NCBI GenBank assembly: GCA_937868485.1
Contig: CALMML010000098.1
Location: 1 to 44,900 of the forward strand
Source: an uncultured Myxococcales bacterium
GTDB taxonomy: Bacteria > Myxococcota_A > Polyangia > Palsa-1104 > JAEUJZ01
Direction: 5' to 3'
DNA length: 44,900 nt
Shown one piece after another: positions 32,556-41,112 of this stretch. How positions within the stretch are numbered: the first letter of the stretch is position 1; every line of letters starts with the position of its first letter. A program made the translations under genes and the position numbers. A model generated the notes under the pieces. That model did not search any database and had not been told where the DNA came from. It saw nothing but the letters and a program-made list of their open reading frames with translations.

Positions 32556-35500
32556 TCAGGGACAGAAGGTCGCGACCGTGCGGAAGTCCGGCTGATAGCG
32601 CAGCAGGTTGCACGCATCGGTGAGCGTTCCCGACAAGTTGCTGCGATAGTCGTCGGGATAGACCAAGGTCTTGCCATCCGCCGTGCTGAGCAGGAAGTAG
32701 CGTCCGTCGGGCGCCGCAAAGTTCGTATCGGACAGCTCAAACGGCAGGCTGGGCCAGCGCATCAGCGGCATCTCGGCGGCCATGTCCCACAGCAGCAGCG
32801 AGTTGTCGGTTCCCACCACCAGCAAGTGATCGCCGCTTGGGGACAGCACCGCCATCTGCACCGGGCTCGGCAGCGTCAACAGCACCTTCTGCTGGCCGGT
32901 TTCAAGGTCCCAGGTACTGACCACGCGCTCGGCGGTGGTAATGAGGCTCTGACCTTGCGGCGTCTGCAAGAACACAGCGGAGCTAACGACCTGACCGCCA
33001 CTTGGTAGCGTTCGCCGCACCGCCAGCGTGTAGCCATCGCGAATCACCGTCTCGCCTTCCGAGCCCGCCGTCACCAGCAGCTTTCCGTCGGGCGAAAACA
33101 TCGCTTGCACCAGGTTGCCGTGATGTCCGCCTTCACTTCGCAGAAGCTGACCCGTCGAAGGGTTCCACAGGCGCAGCGTCTCATCGAGCCCACCACTTAG
33201 CAGGCGCTGACCATCGGGCGAAAACGTCACGATCTGCACCGAGCCCTTGTGCCCACGCAAAGGAGGCAGCAGCAGCCGTCCCGAGCGCCCGTCCCACAGT
33301 CGCACGGTGCCATCAGAGCTTGCCGTCGCCATGCGCGTTCCATCAGCCGAAAAGACCACGCTGTTGACGACGTGATCATGACCGACCAGCGTCGCAACCG
33401 GCTCGCCACTTGGCCACTTCCACAGCTTGGCGGTGTGATCGTGGCTGGCGGTCGCAATGTGGGTTCCGTCGGGCGAAAACGCCGAAGCCGAGATGTAGCG
33501 ACTGTGACCCGGCAAGACCAGCAGCGGCTGACCGGATCGGACATCCCAAATGCGCGCCGTTCGATCATGGCTCACGGTGGCCACCTTGCCGCCTTTGGGT
33601 GCCACTGCGACGCCGTAGATCGGTCCCGAGTGGCCGCGCAGGACGGCGATCTCCATCTTGCTGCCCACGTCCCAGAGCCGAACGATGCGATCGTGACCGG
33701 CGGTGACCAAGTACTTGCCGTCGCTCGTGAAGCTGAGCGCATCGACCACGCCGACGTGACCATAGAGCGTGCCGCGTAGCTCTCCCGAGCGTCCGTCCCA
33801 CAGCTTCACCACACCATCGGCGCCCGCGCTGGCCACCAGTCCTCCGTCGGGCGAAAACTGAAGGGAGTGCAGCGGTGTTCCTTGGGACAGCTCCAGCCCT
33901 TGTTCCGGGATCGGCTGCGATGGATCCAGCGGCCACAGACGCACGGTGCCATCCCAGCTTCCCGTCGCTGCGCGCTGACCATCCGACGAAACGGCAACCA
34001 AGTTTACGCGATGGCGATGACCGTGAAAGGTCTTCAGACAGCTTCCCGACGCAACGTCCCACAGCCGCACGGTCTGGTCGAAGCTGCCCGAGACAACCTG
34101 CTTTCCCGACGGAATGAAGACCGCCATGGGAACGCGCTCCAGATGACCGCTGAGCACACGCAGCTCAAGTCCCGTCGCTGCATCCCAGATCCGAATCGAG
34201 TGATCCTGCCCCGCCGTGACGATGCGATCGCCGCTCTGGGAAAACGCGCCCATCTCGATCGGTTCAGAGTGACCACGCATCGTGGCCTTTAGCTCGCCGG
34301 TTTCGACTTCCCACAAGCGTCCGAGTCCGTCGGTGCTCGCCGAAAACACGCGCCGCCCATCGGGAGAAAACACCGCAGCCGTCAGCAGTCCTGCGTGGCC
34401 AGTCAGCGCCCGCAGCGGTCGTCCCGTTCGCGCGTTCCACAGTCGCGCCGTCTGATCCTGGCTGCCGGTCAGCACCAGCTCACCCGTCGGATCGAACGAA
34501 ACCAGCTCGACCCGATCGCTGTGCCCATGCAGCGGCAGCGAGTTCTTCGCCGTCCCATAGGTCAGCATCAGTCCTTCTTTGGCCTCGGGCGGAACGGGCC
34601 GCGCACTACGCAAAGAAGGTGCCGTCGCCGAGATCGCCAGCGCCAGCGCCGCACCGTCTTGGCCTGGCTGCTGCACCAGCAGCGCCGCACGCGCACCCTG
34701 CTCTGCTGCGATCGCATCATCATGTCGCGCGGATAGAAGCGTCTGCCGCTGTCGCTCCGCCAAGAGTCCCAGCGTCAGCACCAGCAGCGACGCCACAATC
34801 GCCCACGGAACCCAGCGACGACGAACAGGCTGCTGCGTCACCGGAACCTGCGGTCGTCGGCTCTGCGCCTGCGCACTCGCCTTGATGAGCCGCGCCACCT
34901 TTAGGTCTATCTGCGACGGACGCTCAGACAGCCAGCGCTCTGCTTCGGCGAGCTTATAACCAGCAAGCTGCGCATGAGGCTGGCTCAGCGACACACCGCC
35001 TAAGCTGCTCAGCCCCGACAGGCTGCTGCCTTCGCGCTGAAGCGAGCCAAGCAGCTCCGCATGCCACTGCTCAAAGCGTCGCTCTTCGTCGGGCCAACGT
35101 CCAAGCTCAGGCCAGACCGACAGCAGGATCGGATGCATCAGCTCGACGACATCGCTGCCTGGTGTCTCGCGAATCAGCTCCGCCGCCACCAGTCGACTGA
35201 GCGCTTCGACATCGCTCGCCGACGCAGGATCATCGCCTCGATCGGGGGAAATCAGCGTCAGCAGCTCACTTCGTCGCCGGGGACGAGAAAACAGCACCTC
35301 GCCTTCGCTCAAGGTCTGACGATGCAACAGCGACAGCAGGGCCCGACGCTGATGAAGCTGAAGCGCGGGCGGCTGACTGCGCCAGCTTGCTTCGACGGTA
35401 TCGGGCAGCGAGCGAAGAAGTCCGCCCGACGACTGATAGTCATCCAGAGACAGCACGCGCGGCGTCGGACCAAGCCGAGCCACATGAAGCGTCCGACGCA

Positions 35501-36236
35501 GCATCGAAACGAGCAGTGGCAACACCGCCGCCGAGCGCTGTCCCGACGCAACCGACACTGCGTACGCATCCAGGTCTTTCCCGAGCGCAGCCAGCATCGA
35601 CTCTTCCACCCGCAGACCTGCTTGGCGCGCCGGGCTCCTCACGATCTCGGTCCACTCGCTCACGTCGAGCAGCGGAGCAAGCCACAGCGTCTGCCGACCG
35701 AGCAGCCCGAGCAGCCCCTTGGCCACCACCGCCAGCGCCGACAGCGCATCCGAGTGAGCCACCAGCACGATCTGCAGCGGTGCACCGTCGTCGATCGCCT
35801 TCCCGAGCGCTTCCAGCTGCGCCACCAGGTTTTGCCGACTGTACGGCTCCGCAAACAGCAGCTCTTCCAGGTGATCGCAGATCAGTACGACCTTGCGCCC
35901 AGTCTTGGCCACCGACAGCAAAGACAGCACCAAGTCATCCGACGCCGATCGCAGTCCTTGGGTCGCCAGCTCCGCAAACGGATCCAGCCCCGGGTGCGAG
36001 ATACAAAACACCGCCACGCCGTCCTGAAGCTCGCGACGAAGCTGATGCCACAGACCCGCACGCACAAGCGACGACTTGCCCGTCCCACACGCGCCCAGCA
36101 CCGACACGATGCGATGCGCATCTAGGAGCTGTCGCAGCCGCTCTACTTTGCGTAAGCGACCACAGAAGCGAGCCTCATCCTCGGGCCCGAGCGGAGCCAG
36201 CGTTGGATAAGGAGATGCATCACTTAGCGGCACCAT
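32556..36236 (-). CDS. STAND-type NTPase with transmembrane helix and double WD40 propeller
   Basis: The start SPYPTLAPLGPEDEARFCGR matches the entry motif of the nSTAND1 group. Walker A GACGTGKSS (48-56) and Walker B VVLICDHLEELL (about 115-126) follow, then a helical STAND region. One membrane helix (IVASLLVLTLGLL, near 478) separates this from about 650 residues of WD40 repeats. I count 14 clear units plus a weaker fifteenth, such as LTGHAGLLTAAVFSPDGRRV ending RLWEV, enough for two seven-bladed propellers. STAND proteins are ligand-gated signalling or conflict switches. No effector domain is seen at the N-terminus. The start lies 17 bp inside dapF. It converges on the kinase gene. Confidence 0.9.
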   Translation of the reverse strand: MVPLSDASPYPTLAPLGPEDEARFCGRLRKVERLRQLLDAHRIVSVLGACGTGKSSLVRAGLWHQLRRELQDGVAVFCISHPGLDPFAELATQGLRSASDDLVLSLLSVAKTGRKVVLICDHLEELLFAEPYSRQNLVAQLEALGKAIDDGAPLQIVLVAHSDALSALAVVAKGLLGLLGRQTLWLAPLLDVSEWTEIVRSPARQAGLRVEESMLAALGKDLDAYAVSVASGQRSAAVLPLLVSMLRRTLHVARLGPTPRVLSLDDYQSSGGLLRSLPDTVEASWRSQPPALQLHQRRALLSLLHRQTLSEGEVLFSRPRRRSELLTLISPDRGDDPASASDVEALSRLVAAELIRETPGSDVVELMHPILLSVWPELGRWPDEERRFEQWHAELLGSLQREGSSLSGLSSLGGVSLSQPHAQLAGYKLAEAERWLSERPSQIDLKVARLIKASAQAQSRRPQVPVTQQPVRRRWVPWAIVASLLVLTLGLLAERQRQTLLSARHDDAIAAEQGARAALLVQQPGQDGAALALAISATAPSLRSARPVPPEAKEGLMLTYGTAKNSLPLHGHSDRVELVSFDPTGELVLTGSQDQTARLWNARTGRPLRALTGHAGLLTAAVFSPDGRRVFSASTDGLGRLWEVETGELKATMRGHSEPIEMGAFSQSGDRIVTAGQDHSIRIWDAATGLELRVLSGHLERVPMAVFIPSGKQVVSGSFDQTVRLWDVASGSCLKTFHGHRHRVNLVAVSSDGQRAATGSWDGTVRLWPLDPSQPIPEQGLELSQGTPLHSLQFSPDGGLVASAGADGVVKLWDGRSGELRGTLYGHVGVVDALSFTSDGKYLVTAGHDRIVRLWDVGSKMEIAVLRGHSGPIYGVAVAPKGGKVATVSHDRTARIWDVRSGQPLLVLPGHSRYISASAFSPDGTHIATASHDHTAKLWKWPSGEPVATLVGHDHVVNSVVFSADGTRMATASSDGTVRLWDGRSGRLLLPPLRGHKGSVQIVTFSPDGQRLLSGGLDETLRLWNPSTGQLLRSEGGHHGNLVQAMFSPDGKLLVTAGSEGETVIRDGYTLAVRRTLPSGGQVVSSAVFLQTPQGQSLITTAERVVSTWDLETGQQKVLLTLPSPVQMAVLSPSGDHLLVVGTDNSLLLWDMAAEMPLMRWPSLPFELSDTNFAAPDGRYFLLSTADGKTLVYPDDYRSNLSGTLTDACNLLRYQPDFRTVATFCP

Positions 36237-37125
36237 CTAGCGCCATTATCGACGAAGTTTCGACTTCTCCGAAGAATACTGTCTCGGCAGGTCCACGCAT
36301 CCAGACTGCGGACAAGTCTTCGGCACACACAATGTCGAGCAGTCCGCCCGGCAGCCGCACCGAAGCCCGCGTCCCCAGCGGAAGCCAGCCGCGCAGTCCC
36401 GCCGCCACCACTGCCGCACACGCGCCCGTTCCGCACGCCTGCGTCACACCACAGCCGCGCTCCCAGACCACTACGTCCAGACCGAGCGACGACTCGGGAC
36501 TCCGTCTCACAAACTCAACATTGGTTCGCTGCGGAAACAGAGCGTGATGCTCGACCTGCGGCCCAATGTCTTCCGCCATGCGTCGCAGCGCGTCGTAGCT
36601 GTCCGCCTCTTCGCAAAACAGCACCGCGTGCGGATTCCCCATCGATACCAGCGTGAGCGTCAGCGTCGTAGACGCAAGCACAAGCTGCGTCTGCGCCGGA
36701 TTCGCCACGATCGGACGACCCATGTTGATCTCGATCGCAGTGACAGCTTGATCCGGCGAAAGCGTCAGCTCACAGCGCAGCGTCCCAGCCCCGGTGTCCA
36801 CCAGCAGGAGCGAACCCGCAGAGTTCCCGATCCGATCGCACAGATAGCGAGCCACACAGCGGAGCCCGTTGCCACACATCTCGGCACGGCTGCCATCCGC
36901 ATTGTGAACATGCATCGTCGCCATCGAGTCAGCATGCAGTGGATCCAGTACCGCCAAAATTCCATCGGCACCGATTCCAATGTGACGATCGCACAGTCGG
37001 CGAACCAGCGATGGCTGTGCGAGAACGCGCGCCCAAGCTGGCTCCGTCTGAAGATCAGCGATGATGAAGTCATTCCCGAGGCCGTTCATCTTCACAAACG
37101 GCAAGCGACGGGGAAGGTAGGTCAC
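36220..37125 (-). CDS. dapF: Diaminopimelate epimerase
   Basis: This enzyme interconverts LL- and meso-diaminopimelate for lysine and peptidoglycan synthesis. The two catalytic cysteines are present: Cys84 in EMCGNGLRC and Cys231 in QACGTGACA. Other family landmarks are KMNGLGNDF at the start, NADGS before the first Cys, and SMGNPHAVLF. The length of 301 residues is slightly long. The start is a GTG without a clear ribosome-binding site; family members usually begin near PFVKM, so a TTG or GTG 8-10 codons downstream is possible. It lies 29 bp after secG. Its 3' end overlaps the STAND-WD40 gene by 17 bp. Confidence 0.96.
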   Translation of the reverse strand: MTYLPRRLPFVKMNGLGNDFIIADLQTEPAWARVLAQPSLVRRLCDRHIGIGADGILAVLDPLHADSMATMHVHNADGSRAEMCGNGLRCVARYLCDRIGNSAGSLLLVDTGAGTLRCELTLSPDQAVTAIEINMGRPIVANPAQTQLVLASTTLTLTLVSMGNPHAVLFCEEADSYDALRRMAEDIGPQVEHHALFPQRTNVEFVRRSPESSLGLDVVVWERGCGVTQACGTGACAAVVAAGLRGWLPLGTRASVRLPGGLLDIVCAEDLSAVWMRGPAETVFFGEVETSSIMALDGAAK

Positions 37126-37154
37126 GGGAAGGTTCGAGCGAGAAGCGGCGTACG

Positions 37155-37916
37155 CTACGGATTGGCAGGACGAGGCGCGGCAGCAGGAACTGCCGCCGGA
37201 ACAACCGGCTTGGCTGCCGTCGGTGCGGCTGGCGCTGCAACGGGCGTCGCGGGCTTGGCTGCCGTCGGTGCGGCTGGCGCTGCAACGGGCGTCGCAGGCT
37301 TCGCTGCAGCAGGAACCGCCGCTGTCGTCGGCGCTGCAACGGGCGTCGCGGGCTTGGCTGCCGTCGGTGCGGCTGGCGCTGCAACGGGCGTCGCAGGCTT
37401 CGCTGCAGCAGGAACCGCCGCTGTCGTCGGCGCTGCAACGGGCATCGCGGGCTTCGCTGCAGCAGGAACCGCCGCTGTCGTCGGCGCCGCAGCATCTGCC
37501 CCACCATCGACCGACGCAGCAGCTGCAGCAGCAGCCTTGGCTTTTTCTTCCAGGGCCTTTTGCTCAGCCGCACGCTCTTCTGCCGCACGCTTTTCGACCT
37601 GCTGCTTGAGCGTATCTTCGGCCTTCTTTTTGGCCGACTTCTCGTCGTTCTTCTTCTTCGCCGAGAGCTTGGCCAGCTTGTCCGACTCGGACTGGCTGTT
37701 GATGTACGACAGGGTCACAGCCGTCAGCATGAACACAACGGCGGTCGCTGTGGTCAGTCGCTCCAGGAACGAGCTAGCGCCTCGTCCGCCGAAGACTTGC
37801 TGGGTCGCGCCCGACCCAAGAGCGCCCATGCCTCCGCCTTTGCCTGCCTGGAGGAGAATCACCAGCATCAGGAACAGGCAGACGAGGACGTGGATGGTGT
37901 AGAGGAGGGTCATCAT
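37155..37916 (-). CDS. secG: SecG preprotein translocase subunit with long Ala/Pro repeat tail
   Basis: Residues 1-75 are a normal SecG: TM1 LLYTIHVLVCLFLMLVILLQ, the conserved loop GKGGGMGALGSG, FGGRGASSFLERLT, then TM2 ATAVVFMLTAVTLSYI. SecG assists SecYE in protein export. Most SecG proteins stop near 75-130 residues. Here a highly charged Lys/Glu/Ala helix (78-130) and then about 100 residues of Ala/Pro/Thr repeats follow (two unit types, 18 and 15 residues). The tail ends ANP. It overlaps the tpiA stop by 4 bp (ATGA). The gene order tpiA-secG is common in bacteria. Confidence 0.95.
   Translation of the reverse strand: MMTLLYTIHVLVCLFLMLVILLQAGKGGGMGALGSGATQQVFGGRGASSFLERLTTATAVVFMLTAVTLSYINSQSESDKLAKLSAKKKNDEKSAKKKAEDTLKQQVEKRAAEERAAEQKALEEKAKAAAAAAASVDGGADAAAPTTAAVPAAAKPAMPVAAPTTAAVPAAAKPATPVAAPAAPTAAKPATPVAAPTTAAVPAAAKPATPVAAPAAPTAAKPATPVAAPAAPTAAKPVVPAAVPAAAPRPANP
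37188..37481. repeat. Tandem repeats encoding the SecG tail
   Basis: Six units alternate in the coding frame: three of 54 bp encoding TTAAVPAAAKPATPVAAP (one with M for the second T) and three of 45 bp encoding AAPTAAKPATPVAAP or a close variant. Order in the protein is 18, 18, 15, 18, 15, 15. Near-identity of the units at DNA level points to recent duplication or slippage. The count may vary between strains. Confidence 0.88.
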
Positions 37917-38692
37917 GATGTTGCGGGAGCCTCGTGAAAGCGAACGATCTGCAGGAATTCCTCTGCCCGAAGAGAAGCACCGCCGACGAGAGCACCGTCG
38001 ACATCGGGCTGCGCCATTAACCCGGCGATATTATTTGGTTTTACCGAGCCACCGTACAAGATTCGTACGGATTGCGCTACTTCGCCGAGCTGTGCGTGCA
38101 AGTACTGACGGATGAGCGCATGGACTTCTTGTGCTTGCTCCGTGGTGGCGACCCGACCGGTGCCAATGGCCCAGACCGGCTCATAGGCAATGACGCTGCG
38201 AGCCATCATCTCCGACGTGAAGCCAAACAGTCCTTCCGCGAGCTGCGCCATGATGCGACCACGCATCTCACCAGCATCGCGTTCCTTTTCGGTTTCACCG
38301 ACGCAGATGATGGGCGACATACCCGCTTTGAGGATCGCTTTGGACTTCAAGTTCACCGCCGCATCGGTCTCGCCAAACAGCTGACGACGCTCGGAGTGAC
38401 CGACGATCACAAAGCGACAGCCTACGTCCGCAAGCATCGCCGTCGATACTTCGCCCGTAAACGCACCTTGTGATTCCCAAAAGCAGTCCTGCGCGGCCAG
38501 CGCCACCGTCGAACCTTCGAGTCGCTTGCCGATCGGATACAGCGAAGTAAACGGCGGTGCAATCGCGACAGAGATCTCTCGACCGCGCACGGTGGGAGCC
38601 GTTGCGTTCTTGATCGCTGTCGCCAGCTCCAGTCCCTCGGCAACGGTCTTGTACATCTTCCAGTTGCCGACGATCAGGGCAGATCGGCTCAT
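37913..38692 (-). CDS. tpiA: Triosephosphate isomerase
   Basis: This TIM-barrel enzyme interconverts dihydroxyacetone phosphate and glyceraldehyde 3-phosphate. Landmarks are the substrate lysine in VGNWKMYKT, the catalytic His in IVGHSERRQLFGE, the catalytic Glu in AYEPVWAIGTG, and the phosphate-binding YGGSVKPNN and LVGGASL near the end. The length of 259 residues is standard. The ATG shares one base with the stop of pgk (TAATG), so they are translationally coupled. Confidence 0.98.
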   Translation of the reverse strand: MSRSALIVGNWKMYKTVAEGLELATAIKNATAPTVRGREISVAIAPPFTSLYPIGKRLEGSTVALAAQDCFWESQGAFTGEVSTAMLADVGCRFVIVGHSERRQLFGETDAAVNLKSKAILKAGMSPIICVGETEKERDAGEMRGRIMAQLAEGLFGFTSEMMARSVIAYEPVWAIGTGRVATTEQAQEVHALIRQYLHAQLGEVAQSVRILYGGSVKPNNIAGLMAQPDVDGALVGGASLRAEEFLQIVRFHEAPATS

Positions 38693-39900
38693 TACTCGCT
38701 CTCCGGTTCATACAGCGCGGCAATGCCAGGAAGCGTCTGTCCTTCGACAAACTCCAGCGAAGCACCACCGCCCGTCGACACATGGCTGACTTTGGCTTCG
38801 ACGCCCGCTTCGGTAATCGCCGCCACGGAGTCACCACCACCAACAACCGTCGTACCGGACGACTCGGCCATCGCACGCGCAATCGCAAAGGTTCCAGCCG
38901 CAAACGGCTTCTTTTCAAACAGCCCGAGCGGACCGTTCCAGAACACCGTCTTCGCATCGTGAATGTGCGACGCAAACTCGCGCGCAGTCGCCGGCCCGAT
39001 GTCGAGTGCCATCTGATCAAGCGGCACCGCATCGACATCCACCACGCGACCGTCGAGCGCATCGATCGACGGAGCCACGATGAGATCGGTCGGAAGCACA
39101 ACATCCACCGAGTCACGCGCACAGCGTTCCATGAACTGCTTGGCGACGTGAAGCTTGTCGGCTTCGAGCTTCGACTTCCCGAGGTTTTTCCCCTGCGCAG
39201 CCAGGAAGGTATTGGCCATCGCACCGCCGATCAGAACGGCATCAGCGACGCTCGCCAGGTTGGTCAGTACGTTGATCTTGTCGGAGACCTTGGCACCACC
39301 GATGACGACGACGTAGGGTCGCTCGACGTTGTGGATGAGCCGCGACAGAAACTCGACCTCGCGCAGCATCAAAAAGCCCGCGCCGCGCTTGCCCGGGGCG
39401 AAGTGCTTGACCATGCCCACCGTCGAGCAGTGCGCACGGTGAGCGGTGCCAAACGCGTCGTTTACATAGACCTCAGCGAGCGACGCCAGCGCTTTCGACA
39501 GCGCCTCGTCGTTCTTTTCTTCGCCTGGCTCCCAGCGCAGGTTTTCGAGCAGCGCGATCTCCCCGTCGCGAAGATCGCTCACCACCTTGCGCGAGCCATC
39601 CCCGACAACCTCGTCGCACAGCTTGACCTCTTTGACTTGCGGCGCGAGTAGCTCTGCGAGTCGAGCCGCCACCGGCAAAAGCGACAAGCTCGGCGTCTTG
39701 CCTTTCGGTCGTCCCAGGTGTGAGCCCAGGATCACCCGCGCGCCACGCTCCACCAAGTTGCGGATCGTCGGTAACGCCGCACGAATGCGGGTATCGTCCG
39801 TCACCGCGCCTTTTTCGTCTTGCGGGACGTTGAAATCGACGCGGACGAAGACACGCTTCCCAGCCACGTCGAGGTCGGACACCTTGCGAATGGTCGCCAT
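38692..39900 (-). CDS. pgk: Phosphoglycerate kinase
   Basis: This converts 1,3-bisphosphoglycerate plus ADP to 3-phosphoglycerate plus ATP. Landmarks are RVDFNVPQ, the substrate-binding ILGSHLGRPKG, YVNDAFGTAHRAH, VIGGAKVSDK, and the nucleotide-loop GGGDSVAAI with TGGGASLEF. The length of 402 residues is normal. An AAGGAG site lies ahead of the ATG. It follows gap by 18 bp and is the second gene of the glycolytic operon. Confidence 0.98.
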   Translation of the reverse strand: MATIRKVSDLDVAGKRVFVRVDFNVPQDEKGAVTDDTRIRAALPTIRNLVERGARVILGSHLGRPKGKTPSLSLLPVAARLAELLAPQVKEVKLCDEVVGDGSRKVVSDLRDGEIALLENLRWEPGEEKNDEALSKALASLAEVYVNDAFGTAHRAHCSTVGMVKHFAPGKRGAGFLMLREVEFLSRLIHNVERPYVVVIGGAKVSDKINVLTNLASVADAVLIGGAMANTFLAAQGKNLGKSKLEADKLHVAKQFMERCARDSVDVVLPTDLIVAPSIDALDGRVVDVDAVPLDQMALDIGPATAREFASHIHDAKTVFWNGPLGLFEKKPFAAGTFAIARAMAESSGTTVVGGGDSVAAITEAGVEAKVSHVSTGGGASLEFVEGQTLPGIAALYEPESE

Positions 39901-39918
39901 GGTCAGCTCCTTGCTCGA

Positions 39919-40944
39919 TTACGCCGACTGAGCTTTTTCGGACACGAACTTCGCCAGCTCATAGAGCCGCGTCGCGTAGCCCATCTCGTTATCGTACCAA
40001 GCCAGCACTTTCACCATCTCTCCGACGATCTGCGTCGAGGTCAGATCAACCGTCGCCGAGTGGGAGTCGCCGTTGTAGTCGCACGAGACCGTCGGCTCCG
40101 TGCTCACCGCGAGCACGCCTCGGAACGAGGGATCAACCGAGGCCGCACGGAAGGCCGCGTTCACCTGTTCCACCGTCGCTGGCTTTTCCAGACGAGCCGT
40201 GAAGTCCACCACCGAGACATTCGGCGTCGGAACACGCATCGCATAACCGTCTAGCTTGCCTTTGAGCGCCGGAATGACTTCCGACAGCGCTTTGGCCGCA
40301 CCGGTCGTCGTCGGAATCATCGACAGCGCCGCCGCGCGAGCCCGTCGCAGATCTTTGTGCGGCAGGTCCAAGATGCGCTGATCGTTGGTGTAGCTGTGAA
40401 TCGTCGTCATCATGCCGCTCACGATGCCGAAGTTGTCGAGGAGAACCTTGGCAACGGGCGCGAGACAGTTCGTGGTGCACGACGCATTCGAGATGATGTG
40501 ATGCTTGTCGTGCTGATACTGCTCTTGGTTGATGCCGAGTGCGACGGTGAGGTCTGGACCCTTGGCAGGAGCCGAGATGAGAACCTTCTTGGCGCCACCG
40601 ACGTCAATGTGCGAACGCGCCTTGGTTGCTTCGGTAAAGACGCCCGTGCACTCGAGGACCACTTCGACGCCGTGCTTGCGCCAGTCGAGCTTGGCCAGAT
40701 CCTTCTCAGCGGTCACGACGATCGGCTTGCCATTGACGACGATGTTACTTCCGTCGACAGCAACGTCTCCGTCGAAGCGACCGTGGACCGAGTCGTACTT
40801 GAGCAGGTGCGCCAGCGTCCCGGTGTCCGTGAGATCGTTGATTGCAACGATCTCGTAGCCAGCCTTTTCGGCGTCCTTTTGCCAAGCGCGAATCACGCAG
40901 CGACCAATGCGACCAAAGCCGTTGATGCCAATGCGAACAGCCAT
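39919..40944 (-). CDS. gapA: Glyceraldehyde-3-phosphate dehydrogenase, type I
   Basis: The start is ATG 40944, where MAVRIGINGFGRIGR gives the NAD-binding Rossmann motif, with a GGAGG site at the right distance. The frame is open 20 codons upstream but that part covers the leader. The catalytic Cys lies in SNASCTTNCLAP, the catalytic His region follows in MTTIHSYTNDQ, and the C-terminal WYDNEMGYATR is typical. The reaction is phosphorylating oxidation of glyceraldehyde 3-phosphate with NAD(P). It is the promoter-proximal gene of gapA-pgk-tpiA-secG-dapF. Confidence 0.98.
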   Translation of the reverse strand: MAVRIGINGFGRIGRCVIRAWQKDAEKAGYEIVAINDLTDTGTLAHLLKYDSVHGRFDGDVAVDGSNIVVNGKPIVVTAEKDLAKLDWRKHGVEVVLECTGVFTEATKARSHIDVGGAKKVLISAPAKGPDLTVALGINQEQYQHDKHHIISNASCTTNCLAPVAKVLLDNFGIVSGMMTTIHSYTNDQRILDLPHKDLRRARAAALSMIPTTTGAAKALSEVIPALKGKLDGYAMRVPTPNVSVVDFTARLEKPATVEQVNAAFRAASVDPSFRGVLAVSTEPTVSCDYNGDSHSATVDLTSTQIVGEMVKVLAWYDNEMGYATRLYELAKFVSEKAQSA

Positions 40945-41021
40945 CGTTTTGTCCTCCGTATCGACTGGGGCAGAGCCCCCGGTTGGCCGAAGATAATAGC
41001 GCATCGGCCCGAGAGCGGCGA

Positions 41022-41050
41022 AGGATAGTGAGGCAGCCCAACCCCGTCAA
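41022..41050 (-). promoter_or_regulatory. Sigma-70-type promoter of the gapA operon
   Basis: On the minus strand TTGACG (41050-41045) and TATCCT (41027-41022) are separated by exactly 17 bp, 5/6 and 4/6 to consensus. The leader would be about 70 nt and contains a small GGGGC-TCT-GCCCC hairpin (40967-40979) just ahead of the ribosome-binding site, which could modulate translation. Confidence 0.65.
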
Positions 41051-41054
41051 GGTC

Positions 41055-41084
41055 TTGCCAAGGAGCGTGGCAATTCGACATAAA
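41055..41084 (+). promoter_or_regulatory. Candidate promoter of truA with inverted repeat over its -35
   Basis: TTGCCA (41055-41060) and CATAAA (41079-41084) are 18 bp apart and would start transcription about 20 bases ahead of truA. TTGCCA and TGGCAA (41068-41073) form a perfect 6-bp inverted repeat with a 7-nt centre. It lies directly upstream of the gapA -35, so a protein bound here could affect both directions. Confidence 0.4.
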
Positions 41085-41112
41085 GCCGGGCGAGCGCGTC
41101 CTCGACAAATCC

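Noticed and set aside
35061-36125. Plus-strand open frame of 354 codons
   Set aside because: It is antisense to the STAND domain, Arg/Gln/His-rich, and without motifs.
36544-37902. Plus-strand open frame of 452 codons with Ala/Gly repeats
   Set aside because: It is antisense to dapF and secG; its repeats are the complement of the SecG tail repeats.
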